From NCBI GenBank assembly GCA_001823155.1, contig MHTR01000023.1, positions 1 through 40,893 of the forward strand: a stretch of DNA of 40,893 nucleotides. The letters are read 5' to 3'. A program made the translations under genes and the position numbers. Below, piece after piece: positions 31,973 to 39,123 of this stretch (position 1 is its first letter; every line of letters begins with the position of its first letter). Origin of the DNA: Candidatus Wildermuthbacteria bacterium RIFCSPHIGHO2_01_FULL_48_25 (GTDB taxonomy: Bacteria; Patescibacteriota; Minisyncoccia; Minisyncoccales; UBA10102). The notes beneath the pieces are model-generated. The model was not told the origin of the DNA and ran no database searches. It saw only the letters and a program-made list of their open reading frames with translations.

Positions 31973-31999
31973 ACCGTTAGTTCCCAGCTAACGGTTTTT
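31973..31999 (+). terminator. Terminator of the nucleotidyltransferase-domain gene
   Basis: ACCGTTAG, loop TTCCCA, CTAACGGT, then TTTTTG. Confidence 0.92.
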
Positions 32000-32003
32000 T
32001 GTT

Positions 32004-32041
32004 TAGAAATAAAAGGGGCCAAGCATTCGTATGCTTGGCCC
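32004..32041 (-). terminator. Terminator of the vWA/PurA-like operon
   Basis: Minus strand GGGCCAAGCAT, loop ACGA, ATGCTTGGCCC, then CTTTTATTTC. Confidence 0.92.
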
Positions 32042-32068
32042 TGCCCGTTCCTTTTACGGGCTAAAGAA

Positions 32069-33205
32069 CTAGATGCGCCCCTTCCGATCGGCGCCAATGC
32101 CGCTTGGCATTCTGCCGCCTGCGTAGCTGTTGCTCAGCTGATCCCAGGGGATCTGGGAGCCGAGCATGTACAGGGCACCGAAGTACTGGAGCTCTTCGTT
32201 GCCCGCCGGCTGGTCCTTGACGCCCATGATAGAGAGGACGAAACGCGTCAGGTTGTTCTCGAGCCGTGGGTAGGTGGCTGAAACCGCCACTCCCAGCTGC
32301 TTGAGCATCTGCTCGCGATTCGCGGCGCCGATCATGCCGGGCAATCGAGGGTTCTCCAGAGCTTCCTTGACCTTGACTGCGTCGTAGGCGAGGGCGGCTG
32401 CGATCTGCACGCCGGTTCCCGCGAACACCCTATTGATGGCATCTGCGACTGCGTCAGCATGGTCGCGCAGCACTCCGGTTTCTGGCGGCGATATCATGCC
32501 CGGAGGTATGACGTTCCCGCCACCAGAGCTGGCCATGAGAACGCTCATCATCATGGCCGGATTCGCAGCACCCTGCATCCAGGCCGACTGCCACGAACGC
32601 AGCTGCTCAAAGAAGGCGGCGATCGCGGGCCAGAGATGTTCGTCAACTCGGCCGAGCAACTGCTTTCTCCTGGTCTCGGTCACGTAGTTGCCGTCGAAAC
32701 CCTCGAGGGCCTCGAAGATCTCGGCGTAGTTGCGGCGCGTCATGTCTCGGCGAAGCTTGAAGAACGCGGGGTCAACCTGTTCGTCGTTCTCGTCGGCGAA
32801 TCGTTCCATGGCCTTCACCAGAAGGTTAAGAACATCGAAGAGTCCCACGCGAGACGCAAGCGCCGCGCGAACCGCCGAGATGACACTCGACTGGTCAACC
32901 TTGAGAACACCTCCGGCCTTGAGCGCCTCGAGCCACGAGCTGTCGCTCGGAACTGCCGGAAGCACCGCATCGAACGAAACAGCCACTGCGGCTGTTTCGC
33001 TTGCGGGCCGGGCCGGCGCGAGTGCCGAGACCAACTTCCTTGCCGGCAGCTTTTTCATTCCAGCTGCAACAAGATCGTCCTCGGTCAAGCCGGCCAGATC
33101 TTCCACTGTCGAAGCGCCCAGGTCTGTTTTGATCTTTTCGATCACGTCAACCGGCACGCCTAGTTCCTCCAGCCTGCTCTTTACCTGGTCCGTATCTACT
33201 GCCAC
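32069..33205 (-). CDS. SAM-like plus helical protein, last gene of the vWA operon
   Basis: The 378-residue protein begins at GTG 33205, with GGAAGGAG 7 nt upstream, 15 bp after the PurA-like stop. Residues about 5-62 resemble a sterile-alpha-motif or helix-hairpin domain: SRLEELGVPVDVIEKIKTDLG then LTEDDLVAAGMKKLPARKLV. A short Ala/Pro/Val linker follows. The rest is a large helical region (residues about 95-350) with a Gly/Pro/Met-rich segment, SSGGGNVIPPGMISPPETG. No known domain is recognised in the main part. A SAM-like module suggests self-assembly or docking to an operon partner, which is inference. Confidence 0.75.
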   Translation of the reverse strand: MAVDTDQVKSRLEELGVPVDVIEKIKTDLGASTVEDLAGLTEDDLVAAGMKKLPARKLVSALAPARPASETAAVAVSFDAVLPAVPSDSSWLEALKAGGVLKVDQSSVISAVRAALASRVGLFDVLNLLVKAMERFADENDEQVDPAFFKLRRDMTRRNYAEIFEALEGFDGNYVTETRRKQLLGRVDEHLWPAIAAFFEQLRSWQSAWMQGAANPAMMMSVLMASSGGGNVIPPGMISPPETGVLRDHADAVADAINRVFAGTGVQIAAALAYDAVKVKEALENPRLPGMIGAANREQMLKQLGVAVSATYPRLENNLTRFVLSIMGVKDQPAGNEELQYFGALYMLGSQIPWDQLSNSYAGGRMPSGIGADRKGRI

Positions 33206-33220
33206 TGTCGCTCTCCTTCC

Positions 33221-34606
33221 TTACCTGCACACCTTGTCTTGCTCGGTTGGTCCGAATGAAACCATTCGGACTGGCACTCCCAATGCTCCATTGAGAACGT
33301 TTGCGCAGAGCGAGTATAGCTCGTCGCGCCCGGCCTCAGACGGAATCTCGAGAGTGGTGACTATGGGCTTAGAAGCCAAAACCTGCTTACCCAAACGTTC
33401 CTGGTACTCGAGGTGCTCTTCGTCTTCTCCTCCTTTGACGTTCAGCGCTCCCTTCTCTGTGAAGTACTCGGGATTCTCGGCGTTCGCGTAGCGATCGCAA
33501 AGATCCCACCTTTTATTGGCCATGATCTGGTCGAACCAGGTAACAGCCAACCCGTTGAAGGCCTCTGAACCTCCGCAGGCCTCTATGGCGTAGCGGAGCA
33601 GAACAAGATCAAGGGGGCCAACGCGCACTTTTCCTTGGTACCGGTTCTCTTCTTTGTGGCTGCCAGGCAGCAGGCTTTCGGCCATAGCTGCGTCTGCAGT
33701 TGGAAGAGGCCCGGCACCGTGGCGAATGGCGTAGGCCCGGAACACACCGATGCTCACCGTTTCTTCGCCATATCCAGCCTCTCTGAGCATTGCTTTTGCA
33801 AAGCGCGGCAGCGTTCGGATTGCGCTGGTATGGGGGTGGAAACCGCGGTAGCGATCCGTGAGCACCCCATGCGAGCTTTCGACCACGACCACGCCGTCTC
33901 GAGAAAGGATCTCTCGCTCGAGATACTCGCGGTCAACGATCGTAGCTTGCCGGGATACTTCTTTGAATTGCTCCGCGCAGTAGCTCAGGAAGTCGTCGTC
34001 GTACAGACGGCCGACTTCCAGTTTTACCTGGTGAAGGTCATGAGGAAGAAACTCAGGGATCATGCTTGTGGTGTCGCGCCGCACCTGTTCTCGAATTGCA
34101 ACAAGCCGGTCTCTGATATCGAGCCGCGAAAGGTCGCGAACCCGAATCGTCAAACCTGGGTGCCGCTCCGAATAGCGATACGCCTCACCTACTCCTGTGC
34201 CGATCGTACCGCGGGGGTTCTTGCCCCGCGCCATTTCTTTGAGGCGCGAAGCAATCCCGTGGTACGGCGTGGCACAGAGCACGTCCCTGTCTACCGTGAG
34301 CATGCTGAAGGGATCGTGAATCCCGTGTTCGTACCGAAGCGCGCTGGCTTCGTTCAGCAAACCCACAGGGGAAGCCACCATGCGAGGAGAAAGATACGTC
34401 CTTACTCCTTCGAATGTGCCACAGCCCCATTGGCTGAATGCAAAGCGTTCACCCCTTGAGGTGCAAACGCCGTGGCTTCCCTGAGCTCCTCCGACCTTCA
34501 CAACGGTGTGGGCACGCATCATTGTTGTGATTTTGTGCACCACACCGCCTTTGCCGCCGTCACCCGGACCAAGATCGGTGACGGTGTATACTTTTTTCAC
34601 CGCCAC
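33221..34606 (-). CDS. Divergent adenylosuccinate-synthetase-like enzyme
   Basis: The 461 residues follow the PurA fold. GPGDGGKGGVV matches the P-loop/catalytic-Asp region (Asp16, Lys19), GTIGTGVGEAY the IMP loop and RHGAGPLPT the conserved RxGAGPxPT. Yet key sites differ from PurA. The catalytic His41 (GGHNAGHT) is Ala41 (GGAQGSHG), the EGAQGTLLD loop reads ESSHGVLTD, and the aspartate loop TTGRRRR reads RYQGKVRVG. TKLD, the guanine-binding motif, reads TWFD. It therefore probably joins a different amino acid, nucleotide or both. Start is GTG 34606, with AAGGAG 7 nt upstream. It lies 14 bp after the vWA gene. Confidence 0.85.
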   Translation of the reverse strand: MAVKKVYTVTDLGPGDGGKGGVVHKITTMMRAHTVVKVGGAQGSHGVCTSRGERFAFSQWGCGTFEGVRTYLSPRMVASPVGLLNEASALRYEHGIHDPFSMLTVDRDVLCATPYHGIASRLKEMARGKNPRGTIGTGVGEAYRYSERHPGLTIRVRDLSRLDIRDRLVAIREQVRRDTTSMIPEFLPHDLHQVKLEVGRLYDDDFLSYCAEQFKEVSRQATIVDREYLEREILSRDGVVVVESSHGVLTDRYRGFHPHTSAIRTLPRFAKAMLREAGYGEETVSIGVFRAYAIRHGAGPLPTADAAMAESLLPGSHKEENRYQGKVRVGPLDLVLLRYAIEACGGSEAFNGLAVTWFDQIMANKRWDLCDRYANAENPEYFTEKGALNVKGGEDEEHLEYQERLGKQVLASKPIVTTLEIPSEAGRDELYSLCANVLNGALGVPVRMVSFGPTEQDKVCR

Positions 34607-34620
34607 CTCTCATCTCCTTC

Positions 34621-35742
34621 CTAGAGCCACTTGGGCCCTTCGGGGTCGCCGCTTTCTTCCGAAGGCGCGCCCTCTGAATCGACTTCGCTCGGGTCGATCG
34701 GCCAGACATCGGTCTTTTCCCTGAACAGATCACCCTTTTGCGGCCGCTTGCCAAAGTTGGGCAGAGCTGCCTGGGCGCCTATGGGGATGTTGGCGACAGA
34801 ACGCACGATCCTTTTCGCGTCGTCCCTTTCAACGTTGTTTTCCTGGAGGAACTCCTCAACACTGCTAAGGTCGAGAGTTCCTTCGGTAAGGCCGATGATC
34901 GCAGCCTGCACCTGGGGCAGAAGCTCTGTGCTTGGCAGAACGACCACGCGCTCTGCGCCGAACACTCCTGTCCAGAACCGCGTTGTACTCGGGGCGTCTC
35001 CGACCTGCAGGAAAAAGGCGTGCGCCCGTTTCAGCAGGTCCTGGACAACCTCCATCGTACTCGGCAGGTCACGGGAATCCACCTTGTGGCCGTTCTCGGC
35101 CACTTTTTCGAACACCTCGGGACCGAAAATGCGGCGGAGCTGACTCTCGTCGAGCCAATCGCGGCCCGGCGCGTCCGACACCGTAAAGTCGTACCCCTTG
35201 AGGTCGATCCGAACGATGTACACAGCAGTCAAGAAAGCAGCGCCGAACAATCCATAATGCGGATCTTCGGGCGCATCGCCGCCTGCCCGTTCGGGAACCA
35301 TGAGCGTAAGCTGTTCAACGATTTTTTCGGCCACCATCTCGAACTGCGGCCGGCACAGAACGAACCTGTCTCCTACGTCGCCAAAGATCCCGATCGCGCT
35401 CTGAAGATCGTAGCCAGGCAGCACGCCGCTGCACAGCTCGTAGTCTTTCGGCAGAACGCGAAGGGCAATGTCAACATTGCCACCCATGCTGCCGGTTGTG
35501 TCCACGCGAACTTCTTTTGGTATTGGCGTGCCAACCGTGAGAACCCAGAGGCCGTCTGCTCGCTTTTCGAGTCGCGGCAGCGATCGGCGGATCACGCCGT
35601 AGCCTGCCGGATCGACAAGCGGATTCAACGTGCCAGTTTCACGGGCTACTTGCTCTGCCCGGAACGTCGCGGGGCCACTCTTTGGTACGAATGTTTCAGC
35701 TGCCAGCGAGTAGGCTTCGCGCGAGAACGTTCTCTTTCCCAT
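34621..35742 (-). CDS. vWA-like protein with MIDAS-type motif
   Basis: The 373-residue protein carries VRVDTTGSMGGNVDIAL at about residues 78-94, a DxTGSM metal-ion-dependent adhesion site as in von Willebrand A domains. IGIFGDVGDRF (about 117-127) may be the later metal-binding strand. A middle region reads YGLFGAAFLTAVYIVRIDLKGYDF, and VFGAERVVVLPSTELLPQVQAAIIGLTEG follows. The C-terminus is acidic and Pro-rich. vWA domains with a DxGS site usually bind Mg2+ and a protein partner. AGGAG precedes the ATG, which begins 2 bp after the upstream stop, so it is coupled to the kinase-like gene. Confidence 0.8.
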   Translation of the reverse strand: MGKRTFSREAYSLAAETFVPKSGPATFRAEQVARETGTLNPLVDPAGYGVIRRSLPRLEKRADGLWVLTVGTPIPKEVRVDTTGSMGGNVDIALRVLPKDYELCSGVLPGYDLQSAIGIFGDVGDRFVLCRPQFEMVAEKIVEQLTLMVPERAGGDAPEDPHYGLFGAAFLTAVYIVRIDLKGYDFTVSDAPGRDWLDESQLRRIFGPEVFEKVAENGHKVDSRDLPSTMEVVQDLLKRAHAFFLQVGDAPSTTRFWTGVFGAERVVVLPSTELLPQVQAAIIGLTEGTLDLSSVEEFLQENNVERDDAKRIVRSVANIPIGAQAALPNFGKRPQKGDLFREKTDVWPIDPSEVDSEGAPSEESGDPEGPKWL

Positions 35743-35744
35743 GG

Positions 35745-36572
35745 TCAGTTCTCCTCTTCATTCCTCAACGGTTTAGTGGTGAATGGATGGTACTTGCGCT
35801 CCCAGAGCGCATCGACCAATGCGTAGAACTCCTTGTGTGCTTGTTCTGCGTCTCGCATGCCTCCTCGTGCCAGATGTAGGACGAAATCGGTATACGCCTT
35901 GGTGCTGTTGTCTGGGAATGTGCCTGTTTCCAGTTCACCTCCCAGCACGACAACAACCGCTTGGGCGGCTTTTGAGATCTGCAAACTCTGCGTTTCTCTT
36001 GGGACCGCTTCGGGAAATACCTGCGCTGTTGACCAATCGAAGATCAGCACATAGTGCAGCTTCGGCTCGATCAAGACGTTGTTCCCGGTCGCTTCAATGG
36101 AGAATCCCTCACTGAACGCAAATACGAGCAGTTTGAGAAGTTTCCCCATGATCCACGCGCTGGTGCGCTCGTCAACACGAAGCCTGTCTTTGGCCGTGAT
36201 GTTGCTCAATGGCACCATGCTCCTCACATCCCCTACGTTCCTAAACGCAAGGATGTTGATGTGCCGCGCTCCCTGTTCTTGGGAAACGAAGCTGTCTACA
36301 AGTTCGGGAAACCCGAGCTTGTAGTTAAGCATGGCTTCGGGATCCTTCTTCACACGCGCGTACTCTTCTTCAAGCTCATCAGCATAGCGCTCAAGCTCTT
36401 TTAGAACGTAGGCTGTGCGCTGAAGACCGCCGTTGTTAGCTGTCGCAAGCGCAATCTGCAAAAGGCACTGACTCCCTGCTTCGTCGCGGCAGAGGTAGAG
36501 CCGGTAGGTACCGGTCTCTGCCACCTGCTTGCCGACTTGGTATAGGTGAAAATCGTTCCGTATTTCTATCAC
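35745..36572 (-). CDS. Kinase-fold pseudokinase, first gene of the vWA operon
   Basis: The GTG at 36572 with GGAGGGG 6 nt upstream is the likely start; the track start at 36629 is upstream of the Shine-Dalgarno sequence. The 275-residue protein has YRLYLCRDEAGSQCLLQIA, which aligns with kinase strands 2-3 but has Gln39 where VAIK has Lys. GNNVLIEPKLHYVLIFDWSTA resembles the catalytic loop and DFG region, with Asn and Asp but without the HRD aspartate. It is best described as a protein-kinase-like fold lacking catalysis. The alignment is by eye and moderate. A TAA or TGA free 5' extension is explained by the promoter region. Confidence 0.65.
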   Translation of the reverse strand: MIEIRNDFHLYQVGKQVAETGTYRLYLCRDEAGSQCLLQIALATANNGGLQRTAYVLKELERYADELEEEYARVKKDPEAMLNYKLGFPELVDSFVSQEQGARHINILAFRNVGDVRSMVPLSNITAKDRLRVDERTSAWIMGKLLKLLVFAFSEGFSIEATGNNVLIEPKLHYVLIFDWSTAQVFPEAVPRETQSLQISKAAQAVVVVLGGELETGTFPDNSTKAYTDFVLHLARGGMRDAEQAHKEFYALVDALWERKYHPFTTKPLRNEEEN

Positions 36573-36608
36573 GAAATTCCCCTCCGCTTGACTCTTTTCC
36601 AGATATCT

Positions 36609-36663
36609 ATTGTCAAGGTTCAGCAGCAAAACCCTACCAGTTTTGTATTAAATTGTCAAGGTT
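36609..36663 (-). promoter_or_regulatory. Promoter region of the vWA/PurA-like operon with direct repeat
   Basis: Minus strand TTGACA (36654-36659), 17-nt spacer, TAGGGT (36631-36636). The 12-mer AACCTTGACAAT occurs twice, at 36652-36663 and 36609-36620, 43 bp apart (about four helical turns), one copy forming the -35. A repressor bridging both copies is possible. Confidence 0.6.
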
Positions 36664-36725
36664 CGCCCGGGCTTCAAAGAAGTCCAGGCGGCTAACTCCC
36701 GGTCAGACGTCCGAACTCCTTTAGA

Positions 36726-37406
36726 TCAAAGAAATTGAAAGAACTCTGTTTGCCTTTTCGCAAACTTGTGGAGTGCCGCAGGCCTGTTTGCCCCTCCCCT
36801 CTTTTCTCCTCCAGTAGGCCGTACCAGGTTGAGCGCGAAAAGCTTCTTCCGGAAGTTGCGCTTGTCAAACTTCTTTCGCAGCACAACTTCGTAAACTTCT
36901 TGCAGTTCGCCTAAGGTAAATTGGGGCTTCAAGAATCCTTGGGCTATAGTGGAATACCCAAGCTTTGCCTCAAGACGCTCCAAGCCCTTTTTCACGATTT
37001 CGTTGTGATCGTATGCAAGGTTGAGAAGGCGTTTTGCATCTTTCCAGTATACTTTTCTCGCATTGAGGCTTTTGGAAATTGCTTCTGGAGAAACTAACAC
37101 AAGATATGCCACAGATACCACCCTGCCTCTTGGGTCGCGATTGACCGAACTGAACGTGTACAACTGCTCGATATAGGAAGGGACAACGCCTGTCTTGCCT
37201 TTTAAATGGCGGCGAACCGACGCATCGGCGGTTTCATGGGGGCGTATCAAACCGCCAGGCACGCCGAGCATATGCTTATAAAAAGGTGGTATATGCACAT
37301 CGATCAAAAGAACCTTGAGAATTTTTTCGTGAATAGTAAAAATGACCACGTCGGTGGCTAAGACCGCGAAGTGGAGTTCTTTGGTACTTGGCTTCTTTCG
37401 TTTCAT
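36726..37406 (-). CDS. NrtR-like transcriptional regulator (Nudix plus winged helix)
   Basis: The 226-residue protein starts at ATG 37406. Residues about 10-135 form a Nudix domain (LHFAVLATDVVIFTIHEKILKVLLIDV and PGGLIRPHETADASVRRHLKGKTGV). The Nudix box REUxEExGU reads RHLKGKTGV, so catalytic Glu residues are lost, as in regulators that only bind a ligand. The C-terminal part (FTLGELQEVYEVVLRKKFDKRNFRKKL) is the winged-helix domain of the NrtR family, which senses NAD-related nucleotides. It lies about 96 bp upstream of the vWA operon on the same strand with no clear terminator between, so it may control it. Confidence 0.8.
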   Translation of the reverse strand: MKRKKPSTKELHFAVLATDVVIFTIHEKILKVLLIDVHIPPFYKHMLGVPGGLIRPHETADASVRRHLKGKTGVVPSYIEQLYTFSSVNRDPRGRVVSVAYLVLVSPEAISKSLNARKVYWKDAKRLLNLAYDHNEIVKKGLERLEAKLGYSTIAQGFLKPQFTLGELQEVYEVVLRKKFDKRNFRKKLFALNLVRPTGGEKRGGANRPAALHKFAKRQTEFFQFL

Positions 37407-37414
37407 TATACTTA

Positions 37415-37443
37415 GTGTATAACTATACACGAAGTGCTGTCAA
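37415..37443 (-). promoter_or_regulatory. Promoter and operator-like palindrome of the regulator gene
   Basis: Minus strand TTGACA, 16 nt, TATACA. The perfect palindrome GTGTATA AC TATACAC (37415-37430) covers the -10, fitting autorepression. A start point about 7 nt after the -10 falls within 3 nt of the ATG, so the mRNA is probably leaderless. Confidence 0.7.
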
Positions 37444-37451
37444 GAGCTGAA

Positions 37452-37496
37452 GAAATAAAAGCGGGCGGGGAATGGTGGTAAACCATCCCAGCCCGT
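37452..37496 (-). terminator. Terminator of the alpha/beta hydrolase gene
   Basis: Minus strand CGGGCTGGGATGGT, loop TTACC, ACCATTCCCCGCCCG, then CTTTTATTTC. Confidence 0.88.
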
Positions 37497-37520
37497 TTGT
37501 TTGCTGGCCGAATCCGTTGT

Positions 37521-38327
37521 TCAGATAACGTTCTCGTGCCGCAGGAACACCTCTGTTTCAGAAATAAGCCATTCCTCGTGGCCCTTGAACTGGTGATCTC
37601 CACGCGGCGTGATGCGCACGTCTGCCCATATATCGAGATCACCGAATTTCTCCGACAACTCATACGGTATCACCTCGTCATTCCTACTGTGAATGACGAG
37701 CGTGGGAGTCGTGAAGCTTGTTGCAAGAAGAGACTCGAGGCGATCCCACTGCCTTGTGTCTTCCATATCGTCCCAGGTTCGGGTTTGGGGCTTGCCCCGC
37801 CTTAGGTAACTTACCTCGCCCATTTCCCGGAACGAGGCCTCGTTCACTCCCACTTCTGCGATGCGAGTGAGAAACCGCGCGTAGTTGCCCCATGCAGGCG
37901 CCACGAGAATACACGCGACAACCTTACGCACGGCAACCTTACGAAACTGGCGAGTTGCTGCCCACGCAAAGGAAACAAATGCTCCCCTGCTGTGCCCCCA
38001 GAGAACGACTTTGCCGTCTTCTGGCACAAGGGTCTGGATCACGAGATCCAAGTCGACGCGACTCTGGGTAATGGTCGCGTCGAGATGGGGCTCGGAGTCG
38101 CCGTCTTCGTCGCGCAGATCGAATGCTGCGAACGACCAGCCCAACCGTTCAGCAAGTTCGCACAAATGGGCCCAACGAGCGCCCTTGCGCTTACTCTGCG
38201 AGTGTCCCCCGTGAACACCAATCATCCAGTGCTCGAGGTCTCGCCGGTCAACGGTCGCGGCAAGCCTGGTGTCTCCGCTTGTAATCCACTCGGGCTCACG
38301 TTGAGCGTACTCCTGAACGTTTACCAA
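37521..38327 (-). CDS. Alpha/beta hydrolase
   Basis: The track ORF starts at 38633 inside the divergent gene; the real start is probably TTG 38327, with AAAGGGGG upstream and a promoter before it. That gives about 268 residues. MIGVHGGHSQSKRKG is the first strand and oxyanion region, VVLWGHSRGAFVSF the nucleophile elbow, IHSRNDEVIPYE the acid and PRGDHQFKGHEEW the His. The fold and triad are clear; the substrate is not. It resembles small-molecule esterases or peptidases. Confidence 0.8.
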   Translation of the reverse strand: MVNVQEYAQREPEWITSGDTRLAATVDRRDLEHWMIGVHGGHSQSKRKGARWAHLCELAERLGWSFAAFDLRDEDGDSEPHLDATITQSRVDLDLVIQTLVPEDGKVVLWGHSRGAFVSFAWAATRQFRKVAVRKVVACILVAPAWGNYARFLTRIAEVGVNEASFREMGEVSYLRRGKPQTRTWDDMEDTRQWDRLESLLATSFTTPTLVIHSRNDEVIPYELSEKFGDLDIWADVRITPRGDHQFKGHEEWLISETEVFLRHENVI

Positions 38328-38370
38328 TCTATCCCCCTTTTGTAAAACCACGTCGTGTGCTACTGCAACA

Positions 38371-38399
38371 GAAATACCACGTTTATTGCTATAAGTCAA
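38371..38399 (-). promoter_or_regulatory. Promoter of the alpha/beta hydrolase
   Basis: Minus strand TTGACT, 17-nt spacer, TATTTC, back to back with the promoter at 38403. Confidence 0.5.
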
Positions 38400-38402
38400 C
38401 TC

Positions 38403-38431
38403 TTGTAAAAACTGGAGATATGGGGTATAGG
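38403..38431 (+). promoter_or_regulatory. Promoter of the gene at 38457
   Basis: TTGTAA, 17-nt spacer, TATAGG. Confidence 0.5.
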
Positions 38432-38456
38432 AATCATGCAAAGGAGGATAGCTGCT

Positions 38457-39029
38457 TTGACAATTACATTCAAGAACCTCGACGAAGAAAGCACACAACT
38501 GCTCTACGACTTTTGCGTAGGAGTTTACCTCGACGGAGAATGTTACGCGTTTGCCGTCGCGCTCCAACAAAATCTTGATTGGCCCATAGTAGGCCTCACA
38601 CACGGGGGAACCATACGCCACGCACTTTTGCAAAGACCTGATGGAGGCCTGTTTGACGCACGCGGCCCGATAAAGAGCAAGGATGTCGGCAAACCCTTTG
38701 GCGTGCCGCCTCCCTACGATCTGAAACCGGTAAAAGAAAGTGACCTAAGGAAGGTCAGGCCGATACAGGAATTGAGCATTGCGCGGGCTTTGGACGTTGC
38801 GCAAAGATTGTGGCCCGATCTTCCCTGGAAAAACGGAATGCGCGAGCGTGCGCGCAGATTCGCAGAAGCGCTTGAGGTATTGAGTCGGAGGCACGGCATC
38901 TGGATTCGGGGCAAAGTACCAGCAGCGCCGCCAGTACTGGTGCTTGCACAAGGAGACGAGGCAGGGTATGTTCTTTCTCCCACTCTCGGTAATCCTTCAA
39001 TCTGCACTCTGGACCAAACACTCGCTTGA
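38457..39029 (+). CDS. Orphan protein with papain-like Cys/His/Asp pattern, TTG start
   Basis: The Shine-Dalgarno sequence AAAGGAGG sits inside the track ORF, so TTG 38457 is the likely start (190 residues). The N-terminal half has LDGECYAFAVALQQNL, then THGGTIRHALLQRPDGGLFDARG. A Cys, a His and an Asp in this order and spacing recall small transglutaminase/papain-like proteins found in phages and polymorphic-toxin loci, where the pattern is GxCxxFA, H, DGxxxDAxG. I recognise the pattern but cannot name the family. The C-terminal half is helical. It is divergent from the alpha/beta hydrolase. Confidence 0.65.
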   Translation: MTITFKNLDEESTQLLYDFCVGVYLDGECYAFAVALQQNLDWPIVGLTHGGTIRHALLQRPDGGLFDARGPIKSKDVGKPFGVPPPYDLKPVKESDLRKVRPIQELSIARALDVAQRLWPDLPWKNGMRERARRFAEALEVLSRRHGIWIRGKVPAAPPVLVLAQGDEAGYVLSPTLGNPSICTLDQTLA

Positions 39030-39038
39030 TGCTTCACT

Positions 39039-39073
39039 GCCGGGAGACACCACAATCTCCCGGCCTTTTTATT
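39039..39073 (+). terminator. Terminator of the gene at 38457
   Basis: CCGGGAGA, loop CACCACAA, TCTCCCGG, then CCTTTTTATT. Confidence 0.92.
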
Positions 39074-39106
39074 GAAATAAAAACGGCGAGTTGAAACTCA
39101 CCGCCT
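39074..39106 (-). terminator. Terminator of the gene at 39124
   Basis: Minus strand GGCGGTGAGTT, short loop, AACTCGCC, then GTTTTTATTTC. Back to back with the opposite terminator. Confidence 0.85.
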
Positions 39107-39123
39107 TGTCGAACCGAGAACTA

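Noticed and set aside
33221-34606. Phage PurZ (Z-genome) enzyme
   Set aside because: PurZ replaces the catalytic Asp of GDEGKG, which is kept here, and no phage genes such as a polymerase or dATPase lie nearby.
36570-36629. TTG start of the pseudokinase in the ORF track
   Set aside because: The GGAGGGG Shine-Dalgarno sequence lies downstream of it, just before GTG 36572.
38327-38633. N-terminal extension of the alpha/beta hydrolase
   Set aside because: It runs through the promoter region and into the divergent gene; TTG 38327 has the Shine-Dalgarno sequence.
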